From NCBI GenBank assembly GCA_028564675.1, contig JAOVVO010000372.1, forward strand, positions 1-64,000: a stretch of DNA of 64,000 bases. Reading direction: 5' to 3'. The stretch comes from Onchocerca lupi (taxonomy: Eukaryota > Nematoda > Chromadorea > Rhabditida > Onchocercidae). Made by a program: the position numbers and the translations under genes. Position 1 is the stretch's first letter. Each line of letters begins with the position of its first letter. Shown piece by piece: positions 1 to 12,426 of the stretch. Below the pieces are notes generated by a model that saw nothing but the letters and a program-made list of their open reading frames with translations, searched no databases and was not told the DNA's origin.

Positions 1-926
1 CTGTAAATAAAATTATTATTTTTTATTTTTAATTTTTTTTTTTTTTTTTTTTTTAAAGACGTAAGAATTTTTTAATAATCGAACATGACTACCACTAATC
101 ACCGCATAGTATATTAGAAATGTTATCCAGTTCTCTAAATATTATTGATGTTGTCATTGAGGGATTTAATCATAAAAAAGACAAACAAAAGGGATTAGAA
201 ATGATAATGGCATATGATAATTCATAAAAAGTCGAAGTACTAAAAAGAGAACAATGTCTTTGAGGTAACAGACTTTAATGAAGAAAATAAAAGATGAATG
301 ACCAAAAAAAACCACTACTACTTTAATCCATTCATAATATGGACGAAAAATAAATTCTCAATAATTCAAATTTTCTGTTTATTTTTTGAATGGCAAATTG
401 ATCGATCAAAAGATACTAATTTCGTGTATAAATATGAGATGATATGAGATGATTTTTGTTGTATTTAGGATAATAACTGGTAATCTGATCACAGACATAA
501 GATAGGAATGTAGCATAGCAACAGTTATAATTTGATAAGAAAAAGATCATCTGCTTAAAAAAACCTACTTATGCAACAAATATCAGAATTAACAAAATAA
601 ATTTGTTGTTGAACATAACAATAAAGTCAATTAAAAATTAGGAAAGAGCAGATACTAGTTTTGAGCACAAGTGAATAATCCACAAAAAACAAAGAAATTA
701 GGCAAATAAGTGATAGTATATAATCTAACATCAAATAAATTTAGCTGTGAGAAAATAATCTTAGCATACCCTATTTCACGTTTTCTAGGAAAAAAGTGTA
801 TTAAGATTCACAGTGTTTACAATTCCAATAACATATAAACTCAATCATACAATGATTCAACTGAAGAAAAATCCGAAATAATTCAACTAAAATGGAAGAT
901 GGAATAGAAATACTAGTACAGATGAA
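1..926. other. Non-coding sequence downstream of app-1
   Basis: This is AT-rich sequence 3' of the aminopeptidase stop codon. I see no open exon with splice sites, no RNA gene and no clear repeat beyond a run of T near position 40. It probably holds the aminopeptidase 3' UTR at its right end, but I found no canonical AATAAA on the minus strand close to the stop. Confidence 0.6.
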
Positions 927-3900
927 CTATATAGGAGCACAAGCATTTATAAGCCATTCGTATTCCTTTTTCTTGTTTGTTTCCAGTAAATAAGGACCGA
1001 CTTTTTTAAGACATATGGCATGATAATGATTAAACCATTCAATCTGCAAATTATTCAAAACACAAAAAAAGGTTTAAATTAATTCATATGATTCTCACAA
1101 AATGTGTACCATAACCTTCTCTAAATTTAAAATATATGCAATATAACAAGGGTATCACTCAATTTAAACTTGGAGGTATTTCTCAATAGATTTTATAAAG
1201 TGGAAGATATATTTCCTACAAAATTTTCGAACTAATAGTATCAAAAAATATTGGCAACCGATGTGGCTTTGTGAAATTTAAAATCAATACTCATAATGAT
1301 CACTGAGGTTTCAAATAAAGAAAAGATCGAATCTGATTAATAAAATATATGTAAAAAGCTGCTAAGTAGAATATTTTGTTTAGAATATTCTATAACGACA
1401 AAATTGTATGCTTTTATATAAAATTAGGATAGGGATCAAATCTTCATTCAAAAAGAATCATTCCACACATATTCATTTCTAACAGTCATTAAAAATAATT
1501 GAAATTTATATTATTCATCTAACAGAGAATAAAAATCCAAGATTATCATAAAAAAAAAAAGTCGAGTAAAAGTTTGATTCTGACATAATTTTCCTTCTAT
1601 CTCGTTAACTGATTCAAGAACTAGAAAAAGAAACTTAAGCTAAAGCAATTGTCTGATCTGCGCTTATCGAATAGCAGATGTCGCGCTTGGATGTCCTTAA
1701 CTCGCAATAAGCCCCACAGAAAATTAGTAGCAGAAAAAATAATTCTCAGATTATTACATCCCACAAATCACTAAAGATTTCAAGAAATCCTTCTAGAAGT
1801 GTAGATCAGAAATTCAGTATAAAATTTACCTCCTCCAACGAAAGCAAAGTTTTGTCTATCAAAGATTTCTGTATTGGTACTAAGGTTAATGGTGAAAACG
1901 TGAGGAAATTCTCTGCATTTGAACGCACTTTATCAGCAGCTACAACCTGAAAAAAGACCAAAAAAAACACATTTCAGTAACATAATTAATAATTAATTAA
2001 TGACTGAAATTACTGTAATTATATGAAGAAAATTAAAGATATTTTTAGCTAACTTATGCCTCTTTTTCATATTACTGCCACTTTTAATGTGAATATCTAA
2101 AAAGATATTTGCATAAAAATATTGCACATACCATTATAAAAAAACAAATCTGTCTTTCCCTAAACTTTTTATGACATAAAACCATAAAAGTTTTGAAATC
2201 TGAACCAAATATTCTTTATTAAGCGATTTTCAAATTAATTTTGATGGGTTAGGAGGAAAAATATTCTGAAACGACGGATTCTCAAAGTTATATAGTTCAC
2301 AGAACTTTCAATACTATTATCTATCAAGCTAACTTCATAACAATTTTCAATTCTTATGCCCCATTTGCTTTCAGCGTAGAAACCAGGTTCAATTGTTATC
2401 ACATGTCCTTTACGAATTCCACCTTCTTTTTCGTATTTGCGAAATGTAATGCCAACTGAAAAAAATTTAATTTACAAAGGAGCAAAAAATGCAAAAAATC
2501 GAAACTAAAGACATTTAATGCTCAAAAAGCAATATTGATGAGAACTAAAATTACTTTGAAGATGATAAATATTAGAAGACTTCTCTTATCACTCAACCCC
2601 ACTCCCGAAATCACTTTCAGCTTGTAAAGATGCTATAAGGACGGATAAAGAAAGATATCATGAGAAAGTTAACTTCAGAATACACAAGCACCATTACAAC
2701 CATTGATTAAGTCTTGCTACATCAGTAATTCTGACCTTCAGCAATTCTCAATTTCTTGTGCATCACTTTATAATGCTCATTTCCATTTCCTAATCAAAAA
2801 AATCCTAACTTCTGCCTAATTCCAACCACTTTCACTCCATAAAAATTTTTATTTACCTGGTCCTTCATGTACATTTAAGAAATGTCCGACACCGTGGCCT
2901 ACGCCATGCTGAAAATCCAATCCATCATTCCAGAGATATTGTCTTGATAATGCATCCATACGTATTCCTGAAAATCTTTAGTTGTATACGCGCATATAAT
3001 AAGGAAGCTAAATTGACCAATAATAGTAAACACTAATTTTTTGAATTTAAAGAACCAACAAAATGCATGTAAAATCCAAATATATATGAAACAATGAAAT
3101 TAAAACACTAGATCAGAATTCAAAATTTAAGTAAATGGATTTTACCATTTACACCATCAGGAAAAATGAGCTTAGCATTAGCAATATGTCCTTTAAGCAC
3201 CAAAGTGAACATTCTTTTGAATTCCTCGTCTTTATTATCTGGAAAAGCAACTGTTCGAGTTACATCGGTTGTTCCATCGCTGTAACTTTCAGATTTATTT
3301 ACTTTTCAACTCCGAAATAGCACTGTGTCATCTACCAACTGAAATTATAGAAATTACCGGTAATGTCCACCAGAATCGAGTAAGAATATGCATGAACTGG
3401 TTAGCAGTTGTTCACCCGTAGCTGGAGTACTTTTATAATGCGGCAATGCCGCATGCTCATTCACGGCTGCTATTGTTTTAAAGCTTAAATCAACAAACAG
3501 AGGTTGTTTGCTACGAAATTCATCCATCTTTTCACCAGCAGCTGCCTGTAAAATATGAATATGTTTCACAATAAATCAAGATAAACCATAAAAGACAAAG
3601 AATAATACATGGTATCTATTAATTGAGATTAAGTAAAGCTAAAGCTACTTCAGTAATCTCCTTTCCAGCAGCAATTTGCTCTTCCAGCCAGAGAAGATAT
3701 TCAATTATTGCAGCACTATCACGGATCTGGAAATGATATTGAAGGTAATGAGTATAATTATCCTGTTTCATAAAATGCAATTTCAAATCCCCTGAATAAT
3801 ACATTACAAAAAAAAAATTTAGAGATCCCAAATTTAATGCTTCTTGGAAAAATTATCATTGAAATTCTTAAAAAATTTGACCAGTATTTCAACAAAAAAA

Positions 3901-6900
3901 AAGATATAATACGTATTAAAAAAACTAATACAGCAAAATAATTTCAGAAATTGAATATTCAGTTTGTAAAGAACATATTTATATCATTGTCAGAGAAAGC
4001 ATTGAATGCCTGAAGAAACTTACACTTGATCTTCTCATTCCACATAATTCCGATTCATTCTTTATAGCCTTTATAAATTGAATAGGTGAAACTAATGATA
4101 CGCTATCATCTGGTTCGACCAAAGATCCCAATTCATAATTTGTTGAGTCTGGGATGCAAACCTCAACAGACATTAATAAATGAATTATTCTTGCACTGAA
4201 GATACATGATTATATGAGGAGCTAATAATAAACCTTCAGGATGAAGAATTACTATAGTTCAGATTTTCAAGAATTCCATAAGTTTCAGACTCTACCATCC
4301 TCTGCAATAAATTATGGACTCAACTTTCTGAATGAAAATTTATCACTTCATTACAATCAATTTGTAGAAAAAAGACATTTAATTTTATTTTTAAAAGATT
4401 CAGTCCTTCTTCCGATCAAAATTTTCATCTCGGTTTTATTCATTTATTCTCCAAAAATATTCATATATTTCCAATGAATCAATCAAACTGAATATACTTA
4501 CTTTGTACTGTCCTTTATTGCTTTGAAGCCAATTTTCAATCCATTCAGTTGCGTCATTATATTCGTGAATAACAATATTAGCAAGATGACTAAGTATTTC
4601 ATTGTTTAATTTTCGTTTATTTATAAATAAATGCATCTCATCCGGAGTCATGAAAACAATCGCGTAAGCAACTGGATTATATGGGATATCTGAACCACGA
4701 ATGTTCAATAACCCTAAAACGTGAAAAAATGAGGGATTATAGAGTTAAAATTCAACAAATATAGTCGATGATAAGAGATTGAAATGAAGAGTCATTTGTT
4801 GTTTAAGCATGAATAGTGAGAACAAACTGAATCGAATAACGAATGTTCTACTGCTACTTACAAGCGATATCGTCCAGCTCGGTAAAAATCGCAGTATTAC
4901 AGCCTTTTAAGTGTAATTCGTGCCGTATTTTCTTAATTTTCTTGCTTATTTCCATTCCATGTTCATTTTCTTTCATAACTAAAATCTGAAATTGAAGTGT
5001 GAAGAAAATGCATCGCAATGAATATTGAAATTTAATGCTCTGACGAATTGACTGTCACGTGAGAAGACACTTAGTCCCAATCTTTACGTGAATGTTACCT
5101 GATTTTGTAACGCCATGTAGATATATATTCAGGTTTCACTTTTCTGTCACTGTCAATTTTAAGTTAAATTTAATAAATCAAAAAAGGAAGACATCTGGAG
5201 TTTTAACTGGTATTATTTAAGTTTTTGTTCAAACAAATATGTGAAACTTACTCTCCCAAAATATTCTTCCGGTCTATCATGCCATAAATAATCGACCAGA
5301 TTACCTTTCAAAGGTACAACGTTGATATCAACTTTTTTTAGCAAAGCCATTATTCGTAACGCCTCAGCTAACAAAAGACCAAATGGAAAGATCGTAAATA
5401 CAAGAAAAAAAAAAAAAAAAATCATAAGATCGTAAATACAATAACATGTGATAAAAATACACAAAGTAATTTTAATTTCGAAAATTTTCACATTGTACTA
5501 TAAATGCATTGCAGGTACATGATATTAGCCTGTCATTAAAAAAAGAAAAAAAAAACGAATTCAATCGCAATCTGCTGAAGAAAAAATTACATTATAAGTT
5601 AAAATGATTGAACAAACCATGTCTGTACAGTTGTGGGTCGAAAGCTACGCGACTACCTTTGTTCAAATTTTGAATCATCCAGTCAGTTGTTGAAATTGCA
5701 TCTATAACACAGTCTTTCATCAGTTTCCATCCTGGTTCCAGTTCAATTTGTGCCTAAATTCTAGATGAAGTCAAAGCCAAGGTGATAGTAATTTGGGACA
5801 ATTTAAAAACTGACAAATTTAAATAAATTTAATTTCCAACAAATAACTAGATGTAAACCGTACTATTATACCTGGATAAAATATCGACCATCAGTCCAAA
5901 GCATTGCTTCTTTTAGTGTTATTAATGCAAATGCATTTGATCCGGAAAATCCAGTGAGGAAACGAACACGGAAATCGCGTTTCGAAATATATTCGCTCTG
6001 GAAAATTGCAATAATAATGACGTTTATTAAAATATTATTAAATATTCATTATTCACTAATAGAAGATGAAAATTAGATAAGTTAGTTCTGAAGAATCGAA
6101 AGGATTTTCAGCGCATTTGAAAATGAGCGAAACGATTCATAGCAAAAGAAAAGATTTTATTTTATTTTATTTTTTTCAAAGGATTGCTTGATGAAAGGCC
6201 AAATGGATTCGAAGAACTGAAAGTCCCAGATTAATTAATAGAATCTTTAAAAAATCATTCAATCCTAGCTTAAGGCATGTGATATTACAATTCAAATTGA
6301 GGATAGGTCCGATAAAAAAAAAGTTTGAGGATGATATACAACAATTTCAATTTTTATGAAGTATGCGTTGTGCACAGACGTGATGCAATTCATCTATAAC
6401 TGAAGACAAAACTGAATGAGAACATCAAACATTTGAAGAAACTACTAAATGATAAATAGAAAACATAAAAGCGCATGTTAAACATTATACAAAACTATTC
6501 AAGTTTTAGGAAGCAAACAATTCTTAGCTTATTTTTTACGGCAGTAATATTCCGACTGGATGTATGATCCAGTAAAGCCAATTTTTTTTTTTTTTTTTGA
6601 TTAACCTAATTGATTGTTAAATTTTGTTCGAATTAAAATATTAAGAACGGCTAATAAATGAATAAAATTTTTCTCTCCTATTCTGAAATCACCGTTAAAA
6701 TAATGAATGAAATGATCGATTTTTATCTGTGCTGATAAACTTCTTCTACTAAAACAGAGCTTCTCACTTTCCCGGTTCGGTCCTCAATTTATGACTGTTC
6801 GACAATTTTTAAGATTCCAGCAAAATACATTATTACCGGTCACTTTATCTCAACTTAATTCATAGAATTTTAAATAAAAATTTGAAAAAACCATAAAATT

Positions 6901-7038
6901 ACACACTTGATGAGCATCGGTACTTGGCAACAAATAAGCATCAATAGCACCACAAGCATTCTTAACAATATCATCACGTGTGAATAACGCTCGGAATTCT
7001 TCCAATTTTTTATTCGTTACACCATCTGTCAGATCCAT
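927..7038 (-). CDS. app-1: Xaa-Pro aminopeptidase 1 (cytosolic aminopeptidase P)
   Basis: The product removes the N-terminal residue from peptides whose second residue is proline, as a dinuclear metallopeptidase of family M24B. Fourteen exons on the minus strand: 6907-7038, 5872-5997, 5618-5753, 5252-5367, 4862-4985, 4502-4713, 4024-4161, 3649-3726, 3358-3545, 3146-3279, 2857-2967, 2334-2455, 1830-1946, 927-1043. They sum to 1,851 nt (616 codons plus stop) and every junction keeps frame; the length is close to that of animal APP1. The N-terminal creatinase-like domains include DAYLLPSTDAHQ, and NIRGSDIPYNP lies between them and the catalytic domain. In the catalytic domain I see the metal ligands: Asp of LLDSGGHY, Asp of DGTTDVTRT, His of HGVGHGVGHFLNVHEGP, Glu of TIEPGFY and Glu of IRIENCYE. 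There is no signal peptide, so it is probably cytosolic. The start codon lies seven bases after an acceptor-like site, consistent with trans-splicing. Orthology to C. elegans APP-1 is very likely. Confidence 0.95.
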
Positions 7039-7043
7039 ATTTC

Positions 7044-7045
7044 CT
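7044..7045 (-). other. Candidate spliced-leader acceptor of app-1
   Basis: Read on the minus strand, TTGATTTCAG is followed by five bases and then the ATG of exon 1. No upstream coding exon is apparent, so this is more likely a trans-splice site than a cis intron. This is inferred from position only. Confidence 0.4.
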
Positions 7046-8663
7046 GAAATCAACAATGTAACTGCAAAATTGATCATAAAAAAAATTAAATTAATCGTAA
7101 TGATGGATGATGATTTTGAATTGGAAATTTTTGATTTCATAAAAAAGTTGTGTCTTTTAATCTTTGTTTTATTATTTTTTCAAAGCAATATTTTGACGAA
7201 AATTAAATTTTGCTACATAAAATCTTTTTTATTCTCATTGAAATTGCAAACAAATTCTAATAAATCTTCTTCCTTTATATTTTTACGTCCCTCCTCAAAT
7301 CGCTTAAAATCTTATTCCAGCAAATCAATATATTCAACATATTCCAATAAATCCAGTTATTATAAAATTATCAATTATCTCAAAATCACTAATTACTTTA
7401 TTGTTATCTCTATTATAGCACTGTATTAAGAGCAATTTGTCTTCCAGCAACGAATAGTGAAAATTCAAAATAAAAACAACGCCAAAGCATCAAAAATTAG
7501 AAACAAATCAATTCTACATCAAAACTAAAATTTCGAAATTATAATGAGTGGAAGAAAGAAAAATTTCAAAAAAGAAAAAATGAGCGAAAATTAAAATAAA
7601 GAAATTTCTAAATTTGAACTTGAAAAAATGAAAAAAAAATCATATTTACAAATTTGCAATAAGCAGGAGTGAAGAAGAAAAAGATGCGAAAAACTGTTAA
7701 TGAACATGGACGCAAGATGGTTGAAACAAAACCAGTTAGTGCCAAAAAGATGAAATGGAACCAGAGACACGAAAAGTTGAAACATAGCAGTATATCAAAC
7801 AAACAAGAATGGAACAAATCCAGTGGTACCAACAAAAGGCTTCGGCAGAAACAGTGGTACCAACAAAAGGCTTCGGCAGAATCAGTGGTACCAACAAAAG
7901 GCTTCGGCAGAATCAGTGGTACCAACAAAAGGCTTCGGCAGAATCAGTGGTACCAACAAGAGGCTTCGGCAGAAACAGTGGTGCCAACAAAAGGCTTCGG
8001 CAGAAACAGTGGTACCAACAAAAGGCTTCGACAGAATCAGTGGTACCAACAAAGTATTATATCTAATTGTACCATCTTTCTAACACCGAAAAATAAAACA
8101 CCTAAAGTTCCGTGGAGAAACAAACTAACAGGAAAGAAAAAGAAGCCTTTGCATTTGCTTTCTTCAGTTCCTTAGCCGTGAATTACCGTGTGAACTGTTA
8201 TAATTTAATGCATTTAGAAACCGGTTGGTACCATTAACGCCCCCCATAACTTGTACCATTGGTGTCTGACTTGGTGTTTTTTGCGGAATTTAATTCAAGC
8301 AGAGATTTAAAGGTCGCGATTCCATTGATGATGATAAATCAAAGCCTTAGTTGGACTGAAGATGAAGATATGATGACCTATTTCGATATTCTAATTTATC
8401 TGATTTTCATGATATATTATTGTTTGACCCTCGTATAAAAGGCAACTATTGCAGTAACGATATTTTTATGTATTATTAAAATTCTGTAAAAGACAATAAT
8501 TCAACTAAAATAGTTTATAATTAACAGATGTTTTTAAAGTAAAAGTTTAAATTTGAAATACAAACTATCTGTAGTTTGATCTTTGCCTTTTATTAGTCTT
8601 ATTTGATTATATTTTGATGTTATTTATGCTATAATTTGTTTTTTAATTAATTCAAATTTTTAG
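7046..8663. other. Intergenic region between divergent genes
   Basis: This stretch separates the 5' end of the minus-strand aminopeptidase from the first supported exon of the plus-strand SANT gene, so it should hold both promoters. It contains the 31-bp minisatellite at 7821-8053. Plus-strand sequence at 7669-8175 is open because of that repeat, and sequence around 8330-8460 could contain an unrecognised 5' exon of the next gene. I found no start codon there that joins in phase. Confidence 0.5.
7821..8053 (+). repeat. 31-bp minisatellite, about 7.5 copies
   Basis: Units of 31 bp begin at 7821, 7852, 7883, 7914, 7945, 7976, 8007 and 8038 (the last truncated). The core is CAGTGGTACCAACAAAAGGC followed by TTCGGCAGAA and a variable T or A. 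Copies differ at only a few positions, so the array is young or homogenised. Because 31 is not a multiple of three, all three forward frames stay open and read the same 31-residue peptide period at different offsets. Its GC content is visibly above that of its surroundings. Confidence 0.95.
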
Positions 8664-11600
8664 CAAAATCGTGTTCGATTGGTGATCGATCATAAAACGA
8701 ATGAACTAATGACTGATAATAAGATTGATATAGAGAACGAAGCTATCAGTTATCAGCAACAAAAACCATCGGCTTCTGAATCATTACTGCGGACAATCAC
8801 GACTGTTCAGAATGAAGGAGGTATTGAAGTATCACCAGCTGAAGGTATTTTGATCTCTTTTTTTTTTAAATTTAAATTTTATATAATTTGATTGAAAAAT
8901 TTTTGTACTACTTACGAATAACAAATATAAGAATCAATTTTTACAGCTAGTGAGAATTGCACAATTAATCTAATTTAAAACAATATTTAATGTCAAAATG
9001 AAACTTAATGAATGAATAGAATCTTGCGATAAATGTGATTCCATAACATTGAAATCATTAGCTTTGATAAGAATTAAGTTTAAAACTAAATATTATTGCT
9101 TTTTTTCTTTGCATTCCATTTTATTATAATTATATTCCAGTTGAAACCCGACAAAGAAGAAATCGTTGGGAACGGACATCCGTCGGTCGATCTCGAAAAA
9201 TAGTTGGCGCAAGGGAAAATGAACAAGAGGAAAATTTTTTTCTGCAGTTTTGCTTCTCTTTTTTCTTTTTTTTTTTTCTTTTGCAATAAAAATGGAAAAA
9301 CAGCATCATCATATTTCTTTGTTCTTAGCATCTTTGTGACCCTTAACTGAGCCAATGTTGTTCTTAATTGCTTTGTGATCCTTAAGCACACGCACTAACA
9401 AAAGAGCGCCCTCTTCTATCATTTTACAGGAGGGATGTCAACGAGAGCGGTCTAATACTCTCACTCGGGCTTTTAATTTTCTGAATATTACTAAGTAGAT
9501 TTCAAGTATGAATTCTTAATATACATTTTAGGTTCTAAACGGGAAATTCGACTTTGGTGATCGAGACGAAAAACCGATATATAATATCATTTTGCCACCT
9601 TTGAAAGAGGTAGCAACGATTCGTTTTATTTTTCTGAAGCTAATTGTTTTGTTTATTTTCAGAAGTCAATAGATTGTTGTGGACAAATATAATTTTTTAT
9701 TTTTCCAATATAACTTATGGCTTACTATTGCTAACAAAAAAATTTTATTAGGATGAAGGCAAGGAATGGACAATCGATGAGTTGAAAACTTTGCATGACT
9801 GTATAAATTCGTAAGTTAATGTTAACATCGGAGATTCCTCACTCAATTTATTTCAGAATGGAGCAGTTTTTTTCTCATTTATGATTTCGTTGTTAATTCA
9901 TTACTTTTAGCATGCATTTTTGGAATTCATAAAGTTTCTGAGTCATATACAAGAAAGTAAGATCAGTTTATGGAATAATACAAAGGAGTCATTTTAAACC
10001 ATATCATTCCTTTTCCGTTATTTTCCAATATTTTGAACTGCAAGATTTGAGCAGAAGATATTTAGTAATAGTTCAGGTAATTTGATTGGAAATGATATCT
10101 AAATTTAATTAGAATATTGGAAACTATTTTATCTATTGATTTTTGCACTTCATTTAGTTATGGCATAAATGATAATTGCCTGTTCCATGCCGCAAAAAAT
10201 ATTCCGAATCGTTCAATGCTTGATATACGTGAAAAAATTTCTGGAATTCGTGAATTATCTCGATTAAGACATGAGATGCGAGTAGAAGCACGAAAGACAG
10301 AATGGTTGAAGAGAGTTACAGTACCTTCCAAAACCAGTGAGGTGATCTTTGTTTTTGTTTTCAAAGTTAAATTCGCGAGATTCCATAGCACGATTATTTT
10401 ATCCAATGACCGCACTGATTTCCTTTTTTTTAATTTTAAATCGTTTTGCTTTAGCCGATAGGCTGTTAATTCTTTGTTGCTTTTTTGAATATTTTAGGAA
10501 GAATTGTTGAAAAAATCCTTTTTACTTAGCTTTTGTTATTTTTGTTTGTAGACAAGACAACTAGGTCGGACTGCGAGATTTGTTAAAGTGCAGTGTTATA
10601 AGGTTTATCAAGCATGAATTATGAGAAAATTTTAATAAATCATTCGCTTTACAAAAGTAATTTTATATGTTATGTTGTATATTCATACATATCCGTTGTT
10701 GCGAAAATTTATATTTCAGAGAAAAGTTATATTTTAAAATGTAGAAGATTTTGTCTTTAGATTCAAGATTGGTTGAGCGCTGTTCATGTTATTCAGAATC
10801 GAAAACGCCGAATCAATGATTATACTGATTCGGCTCTGTTAGTGAGTATTTTTTTTGGAGATTTTTTTTTTTTTCGACGTATATTTCATCGATATTCTAC
10901 CATATTCATTTTCTTAAATCTTCTGTGTACTAGTTTTATAAAAATTATAATTTCACTGTTATTATAAATAGAACAATGGAATGAATGCAATATTATTTAT
11001 AACTGCTTAAGAATTATCCCAACACTTTGTAATTTTAATCATAGAATAATTTTGAAAAAATTGGTATTACATCACTTACCAACAAAATCTTTATGTCCCA
11101 TAAACTAAAATTTCCTCTAATTTTTATTATTTCTCTTTGAAATTTCTTACTCAGCTGATGTTAAAAATCATAAGCTCTACATGCAAAATTATAAATTCTG
11201 CATGTATAGTTCTTTCAAAATTCTGCATGTATAGTTGAATATTTTTCCAGTGGTAATAAATTAGATTTGGAGTTTTACATGAAACATCAACGAAAGAGTG
11301 AAAAATTTTGGTTTCAGGATTATTTGGCACACGAAATCAAATGTCGACCAGCATCTGTGGATACTAGAAAATATTTCAGGGTGACCGATTTATCCTATGC
11401 TCGAGGTGCTAATAGAAGACAAGTTGTTGACTGTGCCGATTATTATCGTTTCTTACAGGCATGCCTTTCAGGAACAGCTATATCAGATTATAAACCTCTT
11501 AGTTAGTTTTTTTTTTCCTTTTTTTCTTTAGTTCTGTTTATAATATATAATTTAAAAAATCGCTACAATGGATTCATCACTGTGTCAGGTTTAATTTGAT

Positions 11601-12171
11601 GCACATAGATGTTTTGGGAGAGATGGCTGGTTGTTTGGATGGCCAGAATTAACAAGTCTTATACAGTTATGCTTCAAATACGATTGCTTTTAGCAGATTT
11701 AAAGCATTAGATACTCATGCAAAAACAATTTTGTAATTTGCTGGTGTTTTTGACTACTTTTGAAGAATTTGTACTGTTCGAATCTATCTGCTGGAAATCA
11801 TTATGAAAAATTGTCTTTATATGCTTTTGCGCGATAAAATAACTTTTATTTCTTTATCAAACAGAAATATCTTGTTTGGTTTTTCTCTCTAGTTTTTAAG
11901 ACAAATAGAAATCTATATGCAGACTGTAATTCATTTTACAGACTGCGCTATAATTTTGAATATTTTGGAAGAAATCCAAAACGAAGTTGATGATCCAAAA
12001 CACGAGAAGAGACGACGATTATTGGCTGGGATGTTTCGTGAAATACAGAGCGGTGATTTATCTGATTACGATTTTCGTGATGCAGTTTGCAATGATGATA
12101 TGTTATGTGTACAATTGAATCCACTAAGTTTAATGCGTGAAATGCTGGAAACAAGTAATGAGCAATGCTAA
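8664..12171 (+). CDS. SANT-domain protein, probable SNAPC2-like snRNA-activating complex subunit (5' end uncertain)
   Basis: Eight exons are supported: 8664-8844, 9141-9202, 9532-9609, 9752-9810, 10158-10341, 10761-10837, 11251-11501, 11942-12171. From the in-frame ATG at 8709 they give 1,077 nt (358 aa plus stop) in continuous frame. The donor at 9203 (GTTGGC) is weak. Residues about 93-160 resemble a SANT/Myb fold (EWTIDELKTLHDCI, then LFHAAKNIPNRSMLDIREKI). The C-terminal half has VVDCADYYRFLQACLSG, then CAIILNILEEI, and ends with QLNPLSLMREMLE. From memory, human SNAPC2 has the same order: an N-terminal SANT-like region with GRS-x-x-EIR, a KIYKYLSS segment, a VVLDLLMSLPEEL segment, and a terminal LNPFLVPLELL. 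I infer a SNAPC2-like nuclear role in snRNA gene transcription, possibly related to C. elegans TOFU-5. The exon at 8664 is open upstream of 8709 and could be internal or trans-spliced. The gene ends tail to tail with the next one, 255 bp away. Confidence 0.7.
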
Positions 12172-12426
12172 TGCTGAATCTGTTTATGAAATACAAATTG
12201 TTTTAGATCTCAAAATGATCCCATATTATAAAAAATTATGATAATTTATTCCACTTATGATGTTCTAGAATATTTTTTAGGCTCAAAATGTAGAATTTCT
12301 GCTGTTGATTGAAGATAATCCAAAACAAAAAAAAAAAAAAAAAAAAAACAGGTCCATTATCCAGATACGTGTACTTTTATCCATGAAGAAATTTATAATT
12401 GTAGAAAACAAAAGGGAAATAGTAAT

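Noticed and set aside
4241..4477. 78-codon plus-strand frame
   Set aside because: It overlaps an intron and an exon of app-1 on the other strand and has no family motifs.
7821..8053. CRISPR-like array, or library adaptor contamination (similar to GTGGTATCAACGCAGAG)
   Set aside because: The units abut with no spacers, and the match to adaptor sequence is partial (GTGGTACCAAC only). A minisatellite explains it.
7669..8175. 168-codon plus-strand open frame rich in Lys
   Set aside because: Most of it is the 31-bp minisatellite, which is open in every forward frame. I found no phase-consistent flanking exons, so it is not listed as a gene.
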